Part shown: in pieces, positions 27,728-35,989 of the stretch | Layout of the letters: every line of letters starts with the position of its first letter | Numbering within the stretch: the first letter of the stretch is position 1 | Assembly: GCF_000467185.1 (NCBI RefSeq) | Contig: NZ_BATM01000005.1 | Coordinates: forward strand, 1 to 64,000 | Direction of reading: 5' to 3' | Length of the DNA: 64,000 nt | DNA from: Vibrio ezurae NBRC 102218 | GTDB lineage: Bacteria; Pseudomonadota; Gammaproteobacteria; Enterobacterales; Vibrionaceae | The notes under the pieces: model-generated | What the model was told of the DNA's origin: nothing | Seen by the model: the letters and a program-made list of their open reading frames with translations, nothing else | Databases searched by the model: none | Position numbers and translations under genes: made by a program

Positions 27728-28912
27728 ATGAAAGACGTCGTAATTGTAAGCGCAAAACGTACAGCAATCGGTGCCTACTTAGGTGCTTTCACAAACATCT
27801 CTCCTATCGATCTGGGTGTGACTGCGGTGAAAGCGGCCCTAGCTGAAGCAAACCTAAAACCAGAGCAAGTCGATAACCTAATTTTTGGCAATGTATTATC
27901 AGCAGGCCTAGGTCAAAACCCAGCACGCCAAGTGGCAAAATTTAGTGGCATTCCAGATGAAGCTACGGCAAACGTCGTTTCTATGGTGTGTGGCTCAGGT
28001 TTAAAAGCAGTCATGGATGCGGTGTTACAAATTCAAACGGGTGAATCTGAAATCGTTGTCGCTGGTGGCTCTGAATCTATGTCAAATGCTGCCCACATTC
28101 TTGGTTCACACCGCACTGGCGTGAAAATGGGACACTCTCAACTCACCGATATCATGTTAAATGATGGCTTAGTGGATGCATTTGGTGGCTTCCACATGGG
28201 CATCACCGCAGAAAACCTAGCCAGCAAATACGAGATCTCTCGTGAAGAGCAAGATGCTTACGCCGTTCAATCACAAAACCGCGCAGAAGCGGCAATTACT
28301 GCGGGCAAATTTAAAGACGAAATTGCACCACACACCATCTCTAGTCGTCGCGGTGACACCGTTGTTGATGCCGATGAATTCCCTCGCTTTGGCTCTACGA
28401 TGGCAAGTATCAGTAAGCCTCGTCCTGCCTTCAAAAAAGACGGCACAGTCACAGCGGCAAACGCTTCTGGTTTAAATGACGGCGCCGCTGCCATTGTATT
28501 GATGAGCAAAGACAAAGCTCGTGCTCTTGGCCTTACGCCAATGGTCACTATCCGTTCACAAGGCGCAGCCGGTGTTGATCCAGAAGTCATGGGTTACGCA
28601 CCCGTACCAGCTTCTGAGAAAGCACTGAAAAAAGCTGGTCTTTCAGTTCGCGATTTAGACCTAGTTGAAGCAAACGAAGCTTTTGCATCACAAGCACTTT
28701 CTGTAGTGAAAGGCTTAGATCTAGACCCGGCCATTACCAACGTTAATGGTGGTGCAATTGCAATTGGTCACCCTATTGGCGCAAGCGGTGCACGTATTTT
28801 GGTCACACTGGTGCACGAACTGACTAAGCGTAATCAACGTTACGGTCTTGCGACTTTATGTATCGGCGGCGGTCAGGGTGTGGCGTTGGTCGTGGAAAAT
28901 GAAAACGCATAA
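27728..28912 (+). CDS. Acetyl-CoA C-acyltransferase (thiolase)
   Basis: Thiolase II type enzyme that cleaves acetoacetyl-CoA (or a related 3-ketoacyl-CoA) to acetyl-CoA. From the ATG at 27728, preceded by AAGGA at ideal distance, it is 394 aa, the usual family length. Cys88 in SMVCGSG is the nucleophile, the His lies in [10 protein letters not shown], and the second Cys in LCIGGGQG near the C-terminus. In this cluster it completes the route from acetoacetate (via the CoA-transferase) to central metabolism. Confidence 0.95.
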   Translation: MKDVVIVSAKRTAIGAYLGAFTNISPIDLGVTAVKAALAEANLKPEQVDNLIFGNVLSAGLGQNPARQVAKFSGIPDEATANVVSMVCGSGLKAVMDAVLQIQTGESEIVVAGGSESMSNAAHILGSHRTGVKMGHSQLTDIMLNDGLVDAFGGFHMGITAENLASKYEISREEQDAYAVQSQNRAEAAITAGKFKDEIAPHTISSRRGDTVVDADEFPRFGSTMASISKPRPAFKKDGTVTAANASGLNDGAAAIVLMSKDKARALGLTPMVTIRSQGAAGVDPEVMGYAPVPASEKALKKAGLSVRDLDLVEANEAFASQALSVVKGLDLDPAITNVNGGAIAIGHPIGASGARILVTLVHELTKRNQRYGLATLCIGGGQGVALVVENENA

Positions 28913-28954
28913 ATGGCTCATCCATTAATGTCGTGATAGCAAAATAATTAACGC

Positions 28955-28982
28955 TGCCCTGCTCAAATAGTTTTGCAGGGCA
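28955..28982 (+). other. Hairpin between thiolase and BKACE genes
   Basis: TGCCCTGC and GCAGGGCA form an 8-bp stem with a 12-base loop and no T-run. It could stabilise the upstream mRNA or adjust BKACE expression. Confidence 0.5.
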
Positions 28983-29040
28983 CATAAAACAAATACTGGG
29001 GTCTCCCCCAATACATTATAAAAATATAAGAGGTTCTATT

Positions 29041-29961
29041 ATGTCTCTAGCAAATAAACGTATCCTAACTGTTGCATGTACTGGCGCTTTCCCTAAAAAA
29101 GAGCAATCTGAATTCGTTCCATTAACGCCACGCGAGCAAGCTGACGAAATTATTGCTTGTCATGCTGCTGGTGCTTCAATTGCGCACATCCACGTTCGTG
29201 ATGACGAAACTAACTCATCAATGGACATCGCGAAATTCCGTGAAGTGGTCGGGTATGTTCGTGAAGCTGAGTGTGACATCGTACTTAACTTAACCACATC
29301 AGGCGACCTTAGCGCGACTGACGAAATCCGTATGCTTCCATTCCAAGAGCTTCGTCCAGAAATCGCAACCTGCGATGCGGGTACAATGAACTGGATGCAC
29401 TCTGTCATTTTTGAAAATAGCCCTCGCTTCCTCAGCAAGCTACTGGTTGAAATGCCTAAGCACAACGTGACACCAGAAATCGAAATCTTCGATATTGGTA
29501 TGATTCACAACGTTAAGTTCTACCGCGACCAAATCAACAAAGCGAATGCGAAGCGCGAAGAAGGCACAGAAGAAATTCCAAACCCATTCACCGCGCCTCA
29601 CTTCCAGTTTGTACTAGGTGCAGCAGGGGGTTCTCCAGCTGAAGTACACATTCTTCTACAAATGCTAGATGAAGTACGTCGTTTCTGGGGTCAAAACTTT
29701 ACTTGGGGTGCGCTGGGTATCGGTCGTAACCACCTACCAATGATCAACGCGGTTATCGCTCTTGGTGGTCACTTACGTGTAGGCATGGAAGATAACGTAT
29801 TGTTCCGTCGTGGTCAGTTGGCAAAATCTAACGTTGAGTTTGTAGAGCGTACGAAACAAATGCTTGCACTTAACGACCTAGAAATTGCAACGCCAGATGA
29901 AACTCGTCAAATTCTGAAGCTCAACAAAGCTAACTTCCCGACCTGGAAGTCATACGAATAA
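29041..29961 (+). CDS. BKACE-family beta-keto acid cleavage enzyme
   Basis: A 306-aa TIM-barrel zinc enzyme of the BKACE (DUF849, 3-keto-5-aminohexanoate cleavage) family. These enzymes react a beta-keto acid with acetyl-CoA to give acetoacetate and a new acyl-CoA. The zinc-binding HIHVRD motif gives His49 and His51; the CTGAF start, TSGD and FVLGAAGG stretches are also family-like. The substrate cannot be read from the sequence: family members use keto-aminohexanoate, dehydrocarnitine and others. The neighbours indicate that acetoacetate is made and recycled. The gene is followed by a good terminator. Confidence 0.92.
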   Translation: MSLANKRILTVACTGAFPKKEQSEFVPLTPREQADEIIACHAAGASIAHIHVRDDETNSSMDIAKFREVVGYVREAECDIVLNLTTSGDLSATDEIRMLPFQELRPEIATCDAGTMNWMHSVIFENSPRFLSKLLVEMPKHNVTPEIEIFDIGMIHNVKFYRDQINKANAKREEGTEEIPNPFTAPHFQFVLGAAGGSPAEVHILLQMLDEVRRFWGQNFTWGALGIGRNHLPMINAVIALGGHLRVGMEDNVLFRRGQLAKSNVEFVERTKQMLALNDLEIATPDETRQILKLNKANFPTWKSYE

Positions 29962-30008
29962 CAATCATTACCAAAAATAATAAAACTGCTCATTTACCTA
30001 CCTAGTTT

Positions 30009-30033
30009 GGAGCCCTTTATGGGCTCCCTTTTT
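30009..30033 (+). terminator. Terminator after the BKACE gene
   Basis: GGAGCCC and GGGCTCC form a 7-bp GC-rich stem with a five-base loop followed by CTTTTT. Confidence 0.85.
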
Positions 30034-30173
30034 ATATATTAAAATTGTGACGCAAATAAATAATTGCCAATTTTAACTAATATAAACTCCAGCTTGATCA
30101 CACTACTTATTTATATTTTTGTCATCCACATTTTATCCATGTAACTTTAATAAAAAATACCCCTACAGTTACT

Positions 30174-31139
30174 ATGAATAATACTCCAAATATACTTCCT
30201 GCTTGCCATGAGCCTGTTGATCCTCAGCTTGTGGCTCAAATGATGTTCTTTACCGTTTTAGTTGAAGCCGGCTCGATGACCAAAGCCTCCGAGATAATGG
30301 ATATATCAACCTCGACAGGCTCTCGCTGGTTAGCGGATCTTGAAGCTGAACTGAGTGTGACACTTTATCGCCGTAACGATAAAGCGAATCGCATTACAGA
30401 AGCAGGTGAACACCTGTACCAGCACTTTAAGTGCATCAACTCAAAAATTCATATTCTGAAAAATGAACTGACACAATTTACCCGGGAAAAACGCGGTACC
30501 GTTCGTATTTGCAGCAGCCCAGTCTACGCTGAAAATGTCATTCTTCCCTTGGTGTCTGAGTTTGTCAGAGATAACCCAAAGGTGAATATTCAAATGACCA
30601 TCTCACCTAGGGGATTAGAGCAGCACAAAGACAATGACTTTATTATTTCAGCCATTGCTGGCTCGGCTCTTTCTAAAGAAGGCGATCTTAATTTAGTACG
30701 TCGCAACTTGCTCTCAGAACGATTTGTAGTGGTCGCATCACCCGAATTTATCCGCTTAAATGCAGAACCCCTCGTACCTGAAGATCTCACGAAATTGCGC
30801 TGTTTGTATTCAAAATCATTAAGTGGCAAAAATAACTGGGTATTTAAACAAGACAATGAAGCACGCATTATTACCGTAAATAAAACCATTGAATTGTCCG
30901 ATGCAAAAATGATTACCACCGGAGCGTTAAACGGTGCTGGCGTTGCCTACTTACCTGAGTTTTTGGTTAGAAAACACATTCGCAGTGGAGGCTTAGTTGA
31001 GCTGCTTACCGACTACCAAACGGATGATTGGTTTCTGAACCTTTACTACCCACCACAACGCTTTATGACAAGCACAGTCAATGCATTTAAAGAGCATTTG
31101 CTATCTAACCATAGAGAAAAAGTAAAAATATTTGATTGA
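30174..31139 (+). CDS. LysR-family transcriptional regulator
   Basis: A 321-aa LysR-type regulator. The N-terminal helix-turn-helix covers about 18-78 (FFTVLVEAGSMTKASEIMDISTSTGSRWLADLEAELSVTLYRR, with the turn at EIMDISTSTGSRWL). The C-terminal domain is a periplasmic-binding-protein-like sensor (RICSSPVYAENVILPLV onward). It lies between the catabolic genes and the transporter on the same strand and is the likely local regulator of both, responding to the pathway substrate. The sensor ligand is unknown. Confidence 0.92.
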   Translation: MNNTPNILPACHEPVDPQLVAQMMFFTVLVEAGSMTKASEIMDISTSTGSRWLADLEAELSVTLYRRNDKANRITEAGEHLYQHFKCINSKIHILKNELTQFTREKRGTVRICSSPVYAENVILPLVSEFVRDNPKVNIQMTISPRGLEQHKDNDFIISAIAGSALSKEGDLNLVRRNLLSERFVVVASPEFIRLNAEPLVPEDLTKLRCLYSKSLSGKNNWVFKQDNEARIITVNKTIELSDAKMITTGALNGAGVAYLPEFLVRKHIRSGGLVELLTDYQTDDWFLNLYYPPQRFMTSTVNAFKEHLLSNHREKVKIFD

Positions 31140-31350
31140 TATCACTATTAATAAATACATTCGCATATATCCCACCAACGGGAAATCTATTTCCTTACCT
31201 GCAATGTTAATTATTATTTAGAGTGAACTTCATCTTATAAATATATTATTAATACCTGTATTATTATTTCTGTTCTTAATAATAAGTCGAAATTAAAATA
31301 ACGGCCGTTAATTAATTAGACCGACCCTACACTTAATATTCGAGGCAAAG

Positions 31351-32844
31351 ATGAGCAATATATTACTCATGGTACTGATATATAATGCAATTGTTATAGG
31401 CGGTATCGGTTGGTATTTAAAATGGAAAGAATCACAAACTAACGAAGTTACCGATATGGCACTCGGTGGCCGTGATGCGAACATCGCGATGTTCTCCGTC
31501 ACTCTCGCAATCACTTACCTTGGATCTGCACACGTATATGGCCTCATGGAGATGTCTTTCGTGCTCGGTGCAGTCGCGCTATGGTTTTGTTTCGCTCACA
31601 CGATTCTTATCTGTGTAATTTGTTTAGGTACTGGACGTTGGATTCGCCGTATTGGCTGCGCGACCATTCCTGAATTGATTGGTCAGCTATATAACAAACA
31701 ACTTCGTACTTATACCGCTTGTGTGGGTGCAATGGTTGTCTTTGGTCTGGTCACCCTTGAAACACAAACGCTAGGTATAGGCATTTCTGCGATGTCTGGT
31801 TGGTCTCTAGGTTGGTCTGCTGTGTTAGGTGCCGTCATTGGTACAGCTTATGTCACCATGGGTGGTATTAAGCAAACAATGTGGGTAAACCTCATTAACG
31901 CTGTAGTGATGTACGGCTCTATTATCATCGCAGGTATCTACTTAGCGTTTGTTCTACCAAATGGTTGGGAAGGCGTCACTCAACACTACGTCGCTAACGA
32001 CCAAGAGTTCAAGCTGTCGATTCTAGCGACTCCAGACATTCTAGTTGGCTTCTCTTTAGCAGCTATCTTCTCGGTTGTTTTCGCACAGTCGGTAAACCAA
32101 CAAGGCATGCAGGCTGCGATGTCAGCGAAAGATGAGAAAGTCATCAAGCGCTCACTATGGATTGCAGCGCCTGTAAACGGCTTATTTGGTGTATTCCCTG
32201 TACTCGTCGGTCTTGCTGCTGCAACCATTCCAGAGTTTGCACAGCTCGGTCCAAAACTTGCGGGCGCAACCTTAATTGTTGAACTACTGCCTACGTGGTT
32301 AGTGATTCTTCTTCAAGCTGGTTTCCTTGGTGCCCTGCTATCCACCTTCGCAATGTCGGCATTGGCTCCAGCAACCATTTTTGCCAAAGACATTATTGGT
32401 GCCAATGTTAAGGGTGGGCTATCCCCCGCTCAAGAGAAGAAGCTGATTCGCAAAGTGATCATGGTCATTGGCGCACTAGCAGCATTCATGACTTTATTCT
32501 TACAGCCTAACGTAATCCTTGCTATCACTTGGTTGTTTGCTTGGTTAGTGCCGTTCTTCTTTATCATTATTGCAGGACTCTTCTGGAAGCGTAACTTGAT
32601 GGTGGCTCAGACCGTAGTCATGTCTTCATGGGTCATTAACCTAGTGTGGTCATTCACTGACCTCAAGCATACGCTAGGACTTTCGATGCTTGAGAATGCC
32701 CATATCGTCGCCATCGTCGCTCTACTTACAACTGTAGTGGGTAATAGCGTAGTGAAACACTCAAGACCTGCACTATTTAAAGAACAACGACAAAATAAAG
32801 AGGCTCAGAAAGCCCAAATTAATTTAGAAGAGGAACGTGTTTAA
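31351..32844 (+). CDS. Sodium:solute symporter
   Basis: A 497-aa inner-membrane protein of the SSS (SLC5-like) family with about 13 hydrophobic segments. The N-terminal region (AITYLGSAHVYGLMEMSF) and the GGIKQTMWVNLINAVVMYG stretch are family-like; the C-terminus is a charged cytoplasmic tail. It should import the substrate of the neighbouring pathway with Na+. Its stop overlaps the start of a 37-aa membrane protein (TAATG), and a third tiny gene overlaps again, suggesting accessory small subunits. The 31140-31350 spacer holds its AT-rich promoter region. Confidence 0.92.
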   Translation: MSNILLMVLIYNAIVIGGIGWYLKWKESQTNEVTDMALGGRDANIAMFSVTLAITYLGSAHVYGLMEMSFVLGAVALWFCFAHTILICVICLGTGRWIRRIGCATIPELIGQLYNKQLRTYTACVGAMVVFGLVTLETQTLGIGISAMSGWSLGWSAVLGAVIGTAYVTMGGIKQTMWVNLINAVVMYGSIIIAGIYLAFVLPNGWEGVTQHYVANDQEFKLSILATPDILVGFSLAAIFSVVFAQSVNQQGMQAAMSAKDEKVIKRSLWIAAPVNGLFGVFPVLVGLAAATIPEFAQLGPKLAGATLIVELLPTWLVILLQAGFLGALLSTFAMSALAPATIFAKDIIGANVKGGLSPAQEKKLIRKVIMVIGALAAFMTLFLQPNVILAITWLFAWLVPFFFIIIAGLFWKRNLMVAQTVVMSSWVINLVWSFTDLKHTLGLSMLENAHIVAIVALLTTVVGNSVVKHSRPALFKEQRQNKEAQKAQINLEEERV

Positions 32845-32957
32845 TGAACTTAGCCGCTGAACTATTCCTAACAGCCTTTGGAACAATTATGGGGATTGTG
32901 ATTGTATTCTCCCTAATTGCACGACTAATGAGTAGCGAAGAGACAGGAGAAGAGTAA
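32844..32957 (+). CDS. Small membrane protein, symporter-coupled (37 aa)
   Basis: A 37-aa frame, MNLAAELFLTAFGTIMGIVI..., with one hydrophobic helix (about 7-27) and an acidic tail SSEETGEE. Its ATG overlaps the symporter stop (TAATG) and its own stop overlaps the next ATG, so all three are translationally coupled. It resembles in outline the small OadG-like helper proteins of membrane complexes, without assignable homology. Such coupling is strong evidence that it is a real gene. Confidence 0.75.
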   Translation: MNLAAELFLTAFGTIMGIVIVFSLIARLMSSEETGEE

Positions 32958-33076
32958 TGGGACTGGATGGATTTACACAACTTTGGATGGGTGGAGTTAT
33001 CGTGTTTGGTGTGGTGTTCTACTTATTTGCCATGCGCTACGCTCATCATTGTGAGAGCGATAATCAGCAACAATAA
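32957..33076 (+). CDS. Small membrane protein, symporter-coupled (39 aa)
   Basis: A 39-aa frame beginning MGLDGFTQLWMGGVIVFGVV with a single hydrophobic helix (about 8-27) and a polar tail HHCESDNQQQ. It starts within the stop of the preceding small gene. GGAGAAGAG before the ATG is a strong Shine-Dalgarno. A terminator follows 30 bases later, closing the symporter operon. Function unknown; probably a transporter accessory subunit. Confidence 0.75.
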   Translation: MGLDGFTQLWMGGVIVFGVVFYLFAMRYAHHCESDNQQQ

Positions 33077-33106
33077 CCAATAATAAAAATACTGATCATT
33101 TTACTT

Positions 33107-33137
33107 GCCAGTCGTACCCTGTATGACTGGCTTTTTT
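33107..33137 (+). terminator. Terminator of symporter operon
   Basis: GCCAGTC and GACTGGC form a 7-bp stem, extendable by GTAC/GTAT pairing in the loop, followed by six T. Confidence 0.88.
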
Positions 33138-33403
33138 GCGGCCGTACTTCAAAGGTTGCTATCTAATACCCGTCGTACTAAATAACGACCAAGCCTAGAC
33201 GTCTATATTTTTTACTTATAAAACAACCAGTTATTAAGCCTTCTTTCTTTAAAAACAAGTTTTGTTCTCAAATTTTTTCCATCTCTCTCCCTGACGACTG
33301 ACTGTTTTGGGTATCAGTTGTTACGCTCACCGAGAAAATATTTGAAGTTAGTCACAAAACAAGTAACATTAGCGCTTTAAAAGTAACAACTGAGAAAGAA
33401 GAT

Positions 33404-33502
33404 ATGGATCTTGATACCGCCATTTGGATGGCAATTCTTTTGTGTTTCGCTGGAGCGACTTACAGTTACGCGACCTATTTGGGTAGTAAAAACAAAGAAT
33501 AG
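33404..33502 (+). CDS. Possible small membrane protein (32 aa)
   Basis: A 32-aa frame beginning MDLDTAIWMAILLCFAGATY with one hydrophobic helix and a short tail GSKNKE. GAAAGAAG lies just before the ATG. The 266 bases in front of it contain no other gene. Its shape matches the small proteins of the symporter operon, but no coupling supports it, so it is less certain. Confidence 0.5.
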   Translation: MDLDTAIWMAILLCFAGATYSYATYLGSKNKE

Positions 33503-33583
33503 CCTTTAGAAGCGAGTCGCATTTTATAGTGCTGAATCGCTTTTAATAAATTGATTGCTGGTGATTCTATTGATAAGCCAGCA

Positions 33584-34462
33584 TCATACTGCAAAACAAG
33601 CCGTACATTCCTCTCTTGAAAAGTGCGTATTCCCCCTCAAGTTAAGTACGTGTTGCTTACCCGCTTCAACCCCCATTTCATAACCGATATCCAACAACCT
33701 TTTCTTACGAGTTAAACGTTTTACTGGGAAATTCTCAGGAGGCGCAATCACTCGAATCGTCGCATCACTTGGCGGAAAACGAATGAATTGTAAGGCTTGA
33801 TTGTATTGCTTGGCTCTGGTGGCCAATGTTTCAGCGACTTTTGGCGTATTACGTAATAAACGCTTCATCAGCCAGTAAGAGCTAGACTCCGGCATGTTGT
33901 AAGACAGAGGGTGAGAAAGAATAACCGTAATATCACGAGCACCGCGTCGATAAGCTTCTTTTACTGGAATTGAATCGGCAACCGCACCATCGGTAAAACA
34001 GCCTCCCGAAAAACAAGGTGTGCGCTTGTAAGCAATAGGCAACGCCGTTGTCGCTTCCATCACTCCTGACATATTCTCTTTAGAGACACGAAAATATTTA
34101 GCGTGTCCGGTCTCAATATCGGTTGTTGCAGCATAGAAAGGTACAGTACTAAAAAGACGTTCTAAATCAATTGGGTATTGTTCCATGGACGCATCACTAA
34201 GCCATTTAACATCCGTTAAATTGCCCCCAATAGCAAAGCGAGACAAGCTATAGAAGTCTTTAGAGGTCGCAAGTTCAGTGATCACCTTGTAGCTGCGCTG
34301 CTTTTCTTGAGCCAAATAACCCAATAAATTAGAAGCCCCCGCCGATACACCAATCGTAAAGTCAAAAGGCTGATACTCATAATCTAAATAAGCGTCAAGT
34401 ACACCCGCAGCAAAAATGCCACGCATCGCCCCACCCTCTACAACCAATGCCTTCTTATCCAC
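33584..34462 (-). CDS. Patatin-like phospholipase family protein
   Basis: The intact 292-aa paralogue of the frameshifted gene at 9621. It has the GGAMRG oxyanion loop, the nucleophile elbow GVSAG with Ser40, the catalytic Asp in CFTDGAVAD near 158, and a C-terminal extension ending in CTACFAV with a CxxC. E. coli YjjU is a comparable cytoplasmic patatin-like protein. Proteins and promoter regions of both copies are alike (for example GGATAAAGGGCTAA upstream), so they arose by duplication. Substrate unknown, probably a phospholipid or acyl ester. Confidence 0.88.
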   Translation of the reverse strand: MDKKALVVEGGAMRGIFAAGVLDAYLDYEYQPFDFTIGVSAGASNLLGYLAQEKQRSYKVITELATSKDFYSLSRFAIGGNLTDVKWLSDASMEQYPIDLERLFSTVPFYAATTDIETGHAKYFRVSKENMSGVMEATTALPIAYKRTPCFSGGCFTDGAVADSIPVKEAYRRGARDITVILSHPLSYNMPESSSYWLMKRLLRNTPKVAETLATRAKQYNQALQFIRFPPSDATIRVIAPPENFPVKRLTRKKRLLDIGYEMGVEAGKQHVLNLRGNTHFSREECTACFAV

Positions 34463-34648
34463 AATACACTCCCTAAATTTAACTAGGGCTAGGATAAAGG
34501 GCTAACGAGAGTAAGAGAATTCACTAATAATTATCATTTTGATAGGTAGAAACTATTGAACAACGACTGAACTAAGGCGCTATAGAGATTGATTGTGCAC
34601 CTTAAACACCTAGTCAAAACCAATAGTGACTTCCCTCACCAACGCCTA

Positions 34649-35554
34649 TCAGGTTAAAGTTGAAGTAAGCACGTACGGTAGTTTTTCCTTTTTAGCCAAG
34701 TACATAGCCCTATCCGCTTTCTCAATCAACACTGATAATTCACGCTCATCTTGCGGATAAATACCGATACCAATACTGACCCCAACCATAAGCTCGCTAT
34801 CGACTTTATCGATCAAAACGGGTTTTGAAATTAATTGATGTAACTTAGTCGCAATGCCTTTGGCTTCTTTTTCATAGTTCATAGGATCATTAATACTAAA
34901 CAGTATAAGGAACTCATCCCCACCAACTCGAAAACAAATATCGCTACTACGTAACTGCCCTTTCAAGCGAGTCGATAGCTCAACCAAAAGCTGGTCACCC
35001 ACATCATGTCCAAAGGTATCGTTAATTAACTTAAAACCATTTAAGTCCAGATAGGCTACTCCTAAACAAGCAGAATCAAGTATTTTCAATGACTGATTGG
35101 TTAATACACTATCTAAATGCCGTTTATTAAATAGACCAGTTAATGCATCCGTATTTGCTTCGTCCTTTAGTTCATCGATTAAATCTTGAACCCTTGAATA
35201 ATCCTGTAGAGTCGCTATGCCACACTTCATGCCATTAAAAACAATATTTGCGATTGAAATTCTAGCGTTAAAACCTTCACCATTAGCATTTCTACAAGGC
35301 ATGATGCTTCTAGACATCATCGTTCTCGCTTGTGATTGGTTAACGACAAAGTGACTCACTTTCGCATCGTGATGCTTAGTTGCATCCTGCAGCATCAAGT
35401 CTTTTGGTTTTAGAGTTAACAATACTTCTCTTTCATAACCAAATAATCGCGCACATGACTTGTTCGCAAACACAATATTAGAATGCTGATCCACAATCAA
35501 AATGGCATCCGCTAAGAAGTCTAAAAACCGAGAAATTTCGTCCGATTGTTCCAT
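34649..35554 (-). CDS. PAS-GGDEF diguanylate cyclase
   Basis: A 301-aa sensor enzyme making cyclic di-GMP from two GTP. A PAS domain occupies about residues 8-115 (FLADAILIVDQHSNIVFANKSCARLFGY). The GGDEF domain follows, with DALTGLFNKRHLD at its start and the intact catalytic motif GGDEF at 211-215. The RSSD at 202-205, five residues before it, is the inhibitory I-site, so product feedback is expected. No membrane segment is seen; it is probably cytoplasmic. It lies just outside the integrative element. Confidence 0.94.
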   Translation of the reverse strand: MEQSDEISRFLDFLADAILIVDQHSNIVFANKSCARLFGYEREVLLTLKPKDLMLQDATKHHDAKVSHFVVNQSQARTMMSRSIMPCRNANGEGFNARISIANIVFNGMKCGIATLQDYSRVQDLIDELKDEANTDALTGLFNKRHLDSVLTNQSLKILDSACLGVAYLDLNGFKLINDTFGHDVGDQLLVELSTRLKGQLRSSDICFRVGGDEFLILFSINDPMNYEKEAKGIATKLHQLISKPVLIDKVDSELMVGVSIGIGIYPQDERELSVLIEKADRAMYLAKKEKLPYVLTSTLT

Positions 35555-35844
35555 TGCTACATACGTCCATGCTTATTAACAGTTTTACCTCATATTTGTA
35601 ACTCTGATTGAGCGCAAAATCCACACCTAAATATTGATCCGCACCAAAAAAGCCTCAGACCTTAAGCTGAATGAGTCCCTCTTAGTTAACAAGGTGTACG
35701 AGATAATCAGGAAAAGCTCAGCATTAAGAAAGAGCCGAACGATAATGTTCACTAGAGAGCAGTACAGAAGATAAAACGAAGAAGCAGAGATAAGTATTTG
35801 ATAGCGCTAGATACAACAAAGCCCCGACTTTCGTCGAGGCTTTG
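35555..35844 (-). other. Intergenic; stranded terminator of the split tRNA-Leu
   Basis: No gene is seen. At 35817-35844 the arms AAAGCCCCGAC and GTCGAGGCTTT, with a TTTC loop, form an 11-bp stem with one mismatch. On the minus strand this lies just downstream of the tRNA-Leu 3' half, so it is most likely the original terminator of that tRNA gene. Confidence 0.65.
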
Positions 35845-35856
35845 TCATTTAAATAA

Positions 35857-35910
35857 TGGTACCGGTGGGCGGACTTGAACCGCCACGCCCGAAGGCAACG
35901 GATTTTGAAT
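35857..35910 (-). pseudogene. tRNA-Leu (CAA), 3' half stranded by integration
   Basis: On the minus strand this gives the anticodon loop onward, the variable arm, T-arm, acceptor strand CACCGGT and ACCA. It matches the 5' half at 49193-49234, whose acceptor strand is GCCGGTG. The two share GGATTTTGAAT (35900-35910 and 49193-49203) and join into a perfect 85-nt tRNA-Leu(CAA). This is the left attachment junction. Confidence 0.9.
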
Positions 35911-35989
35911 GCATAGCCCACCTGTTGACACCTTTAATAACAGTAACTTATAATTAAAAAACACAATCTATGCAAGGGACTATGCAAAA

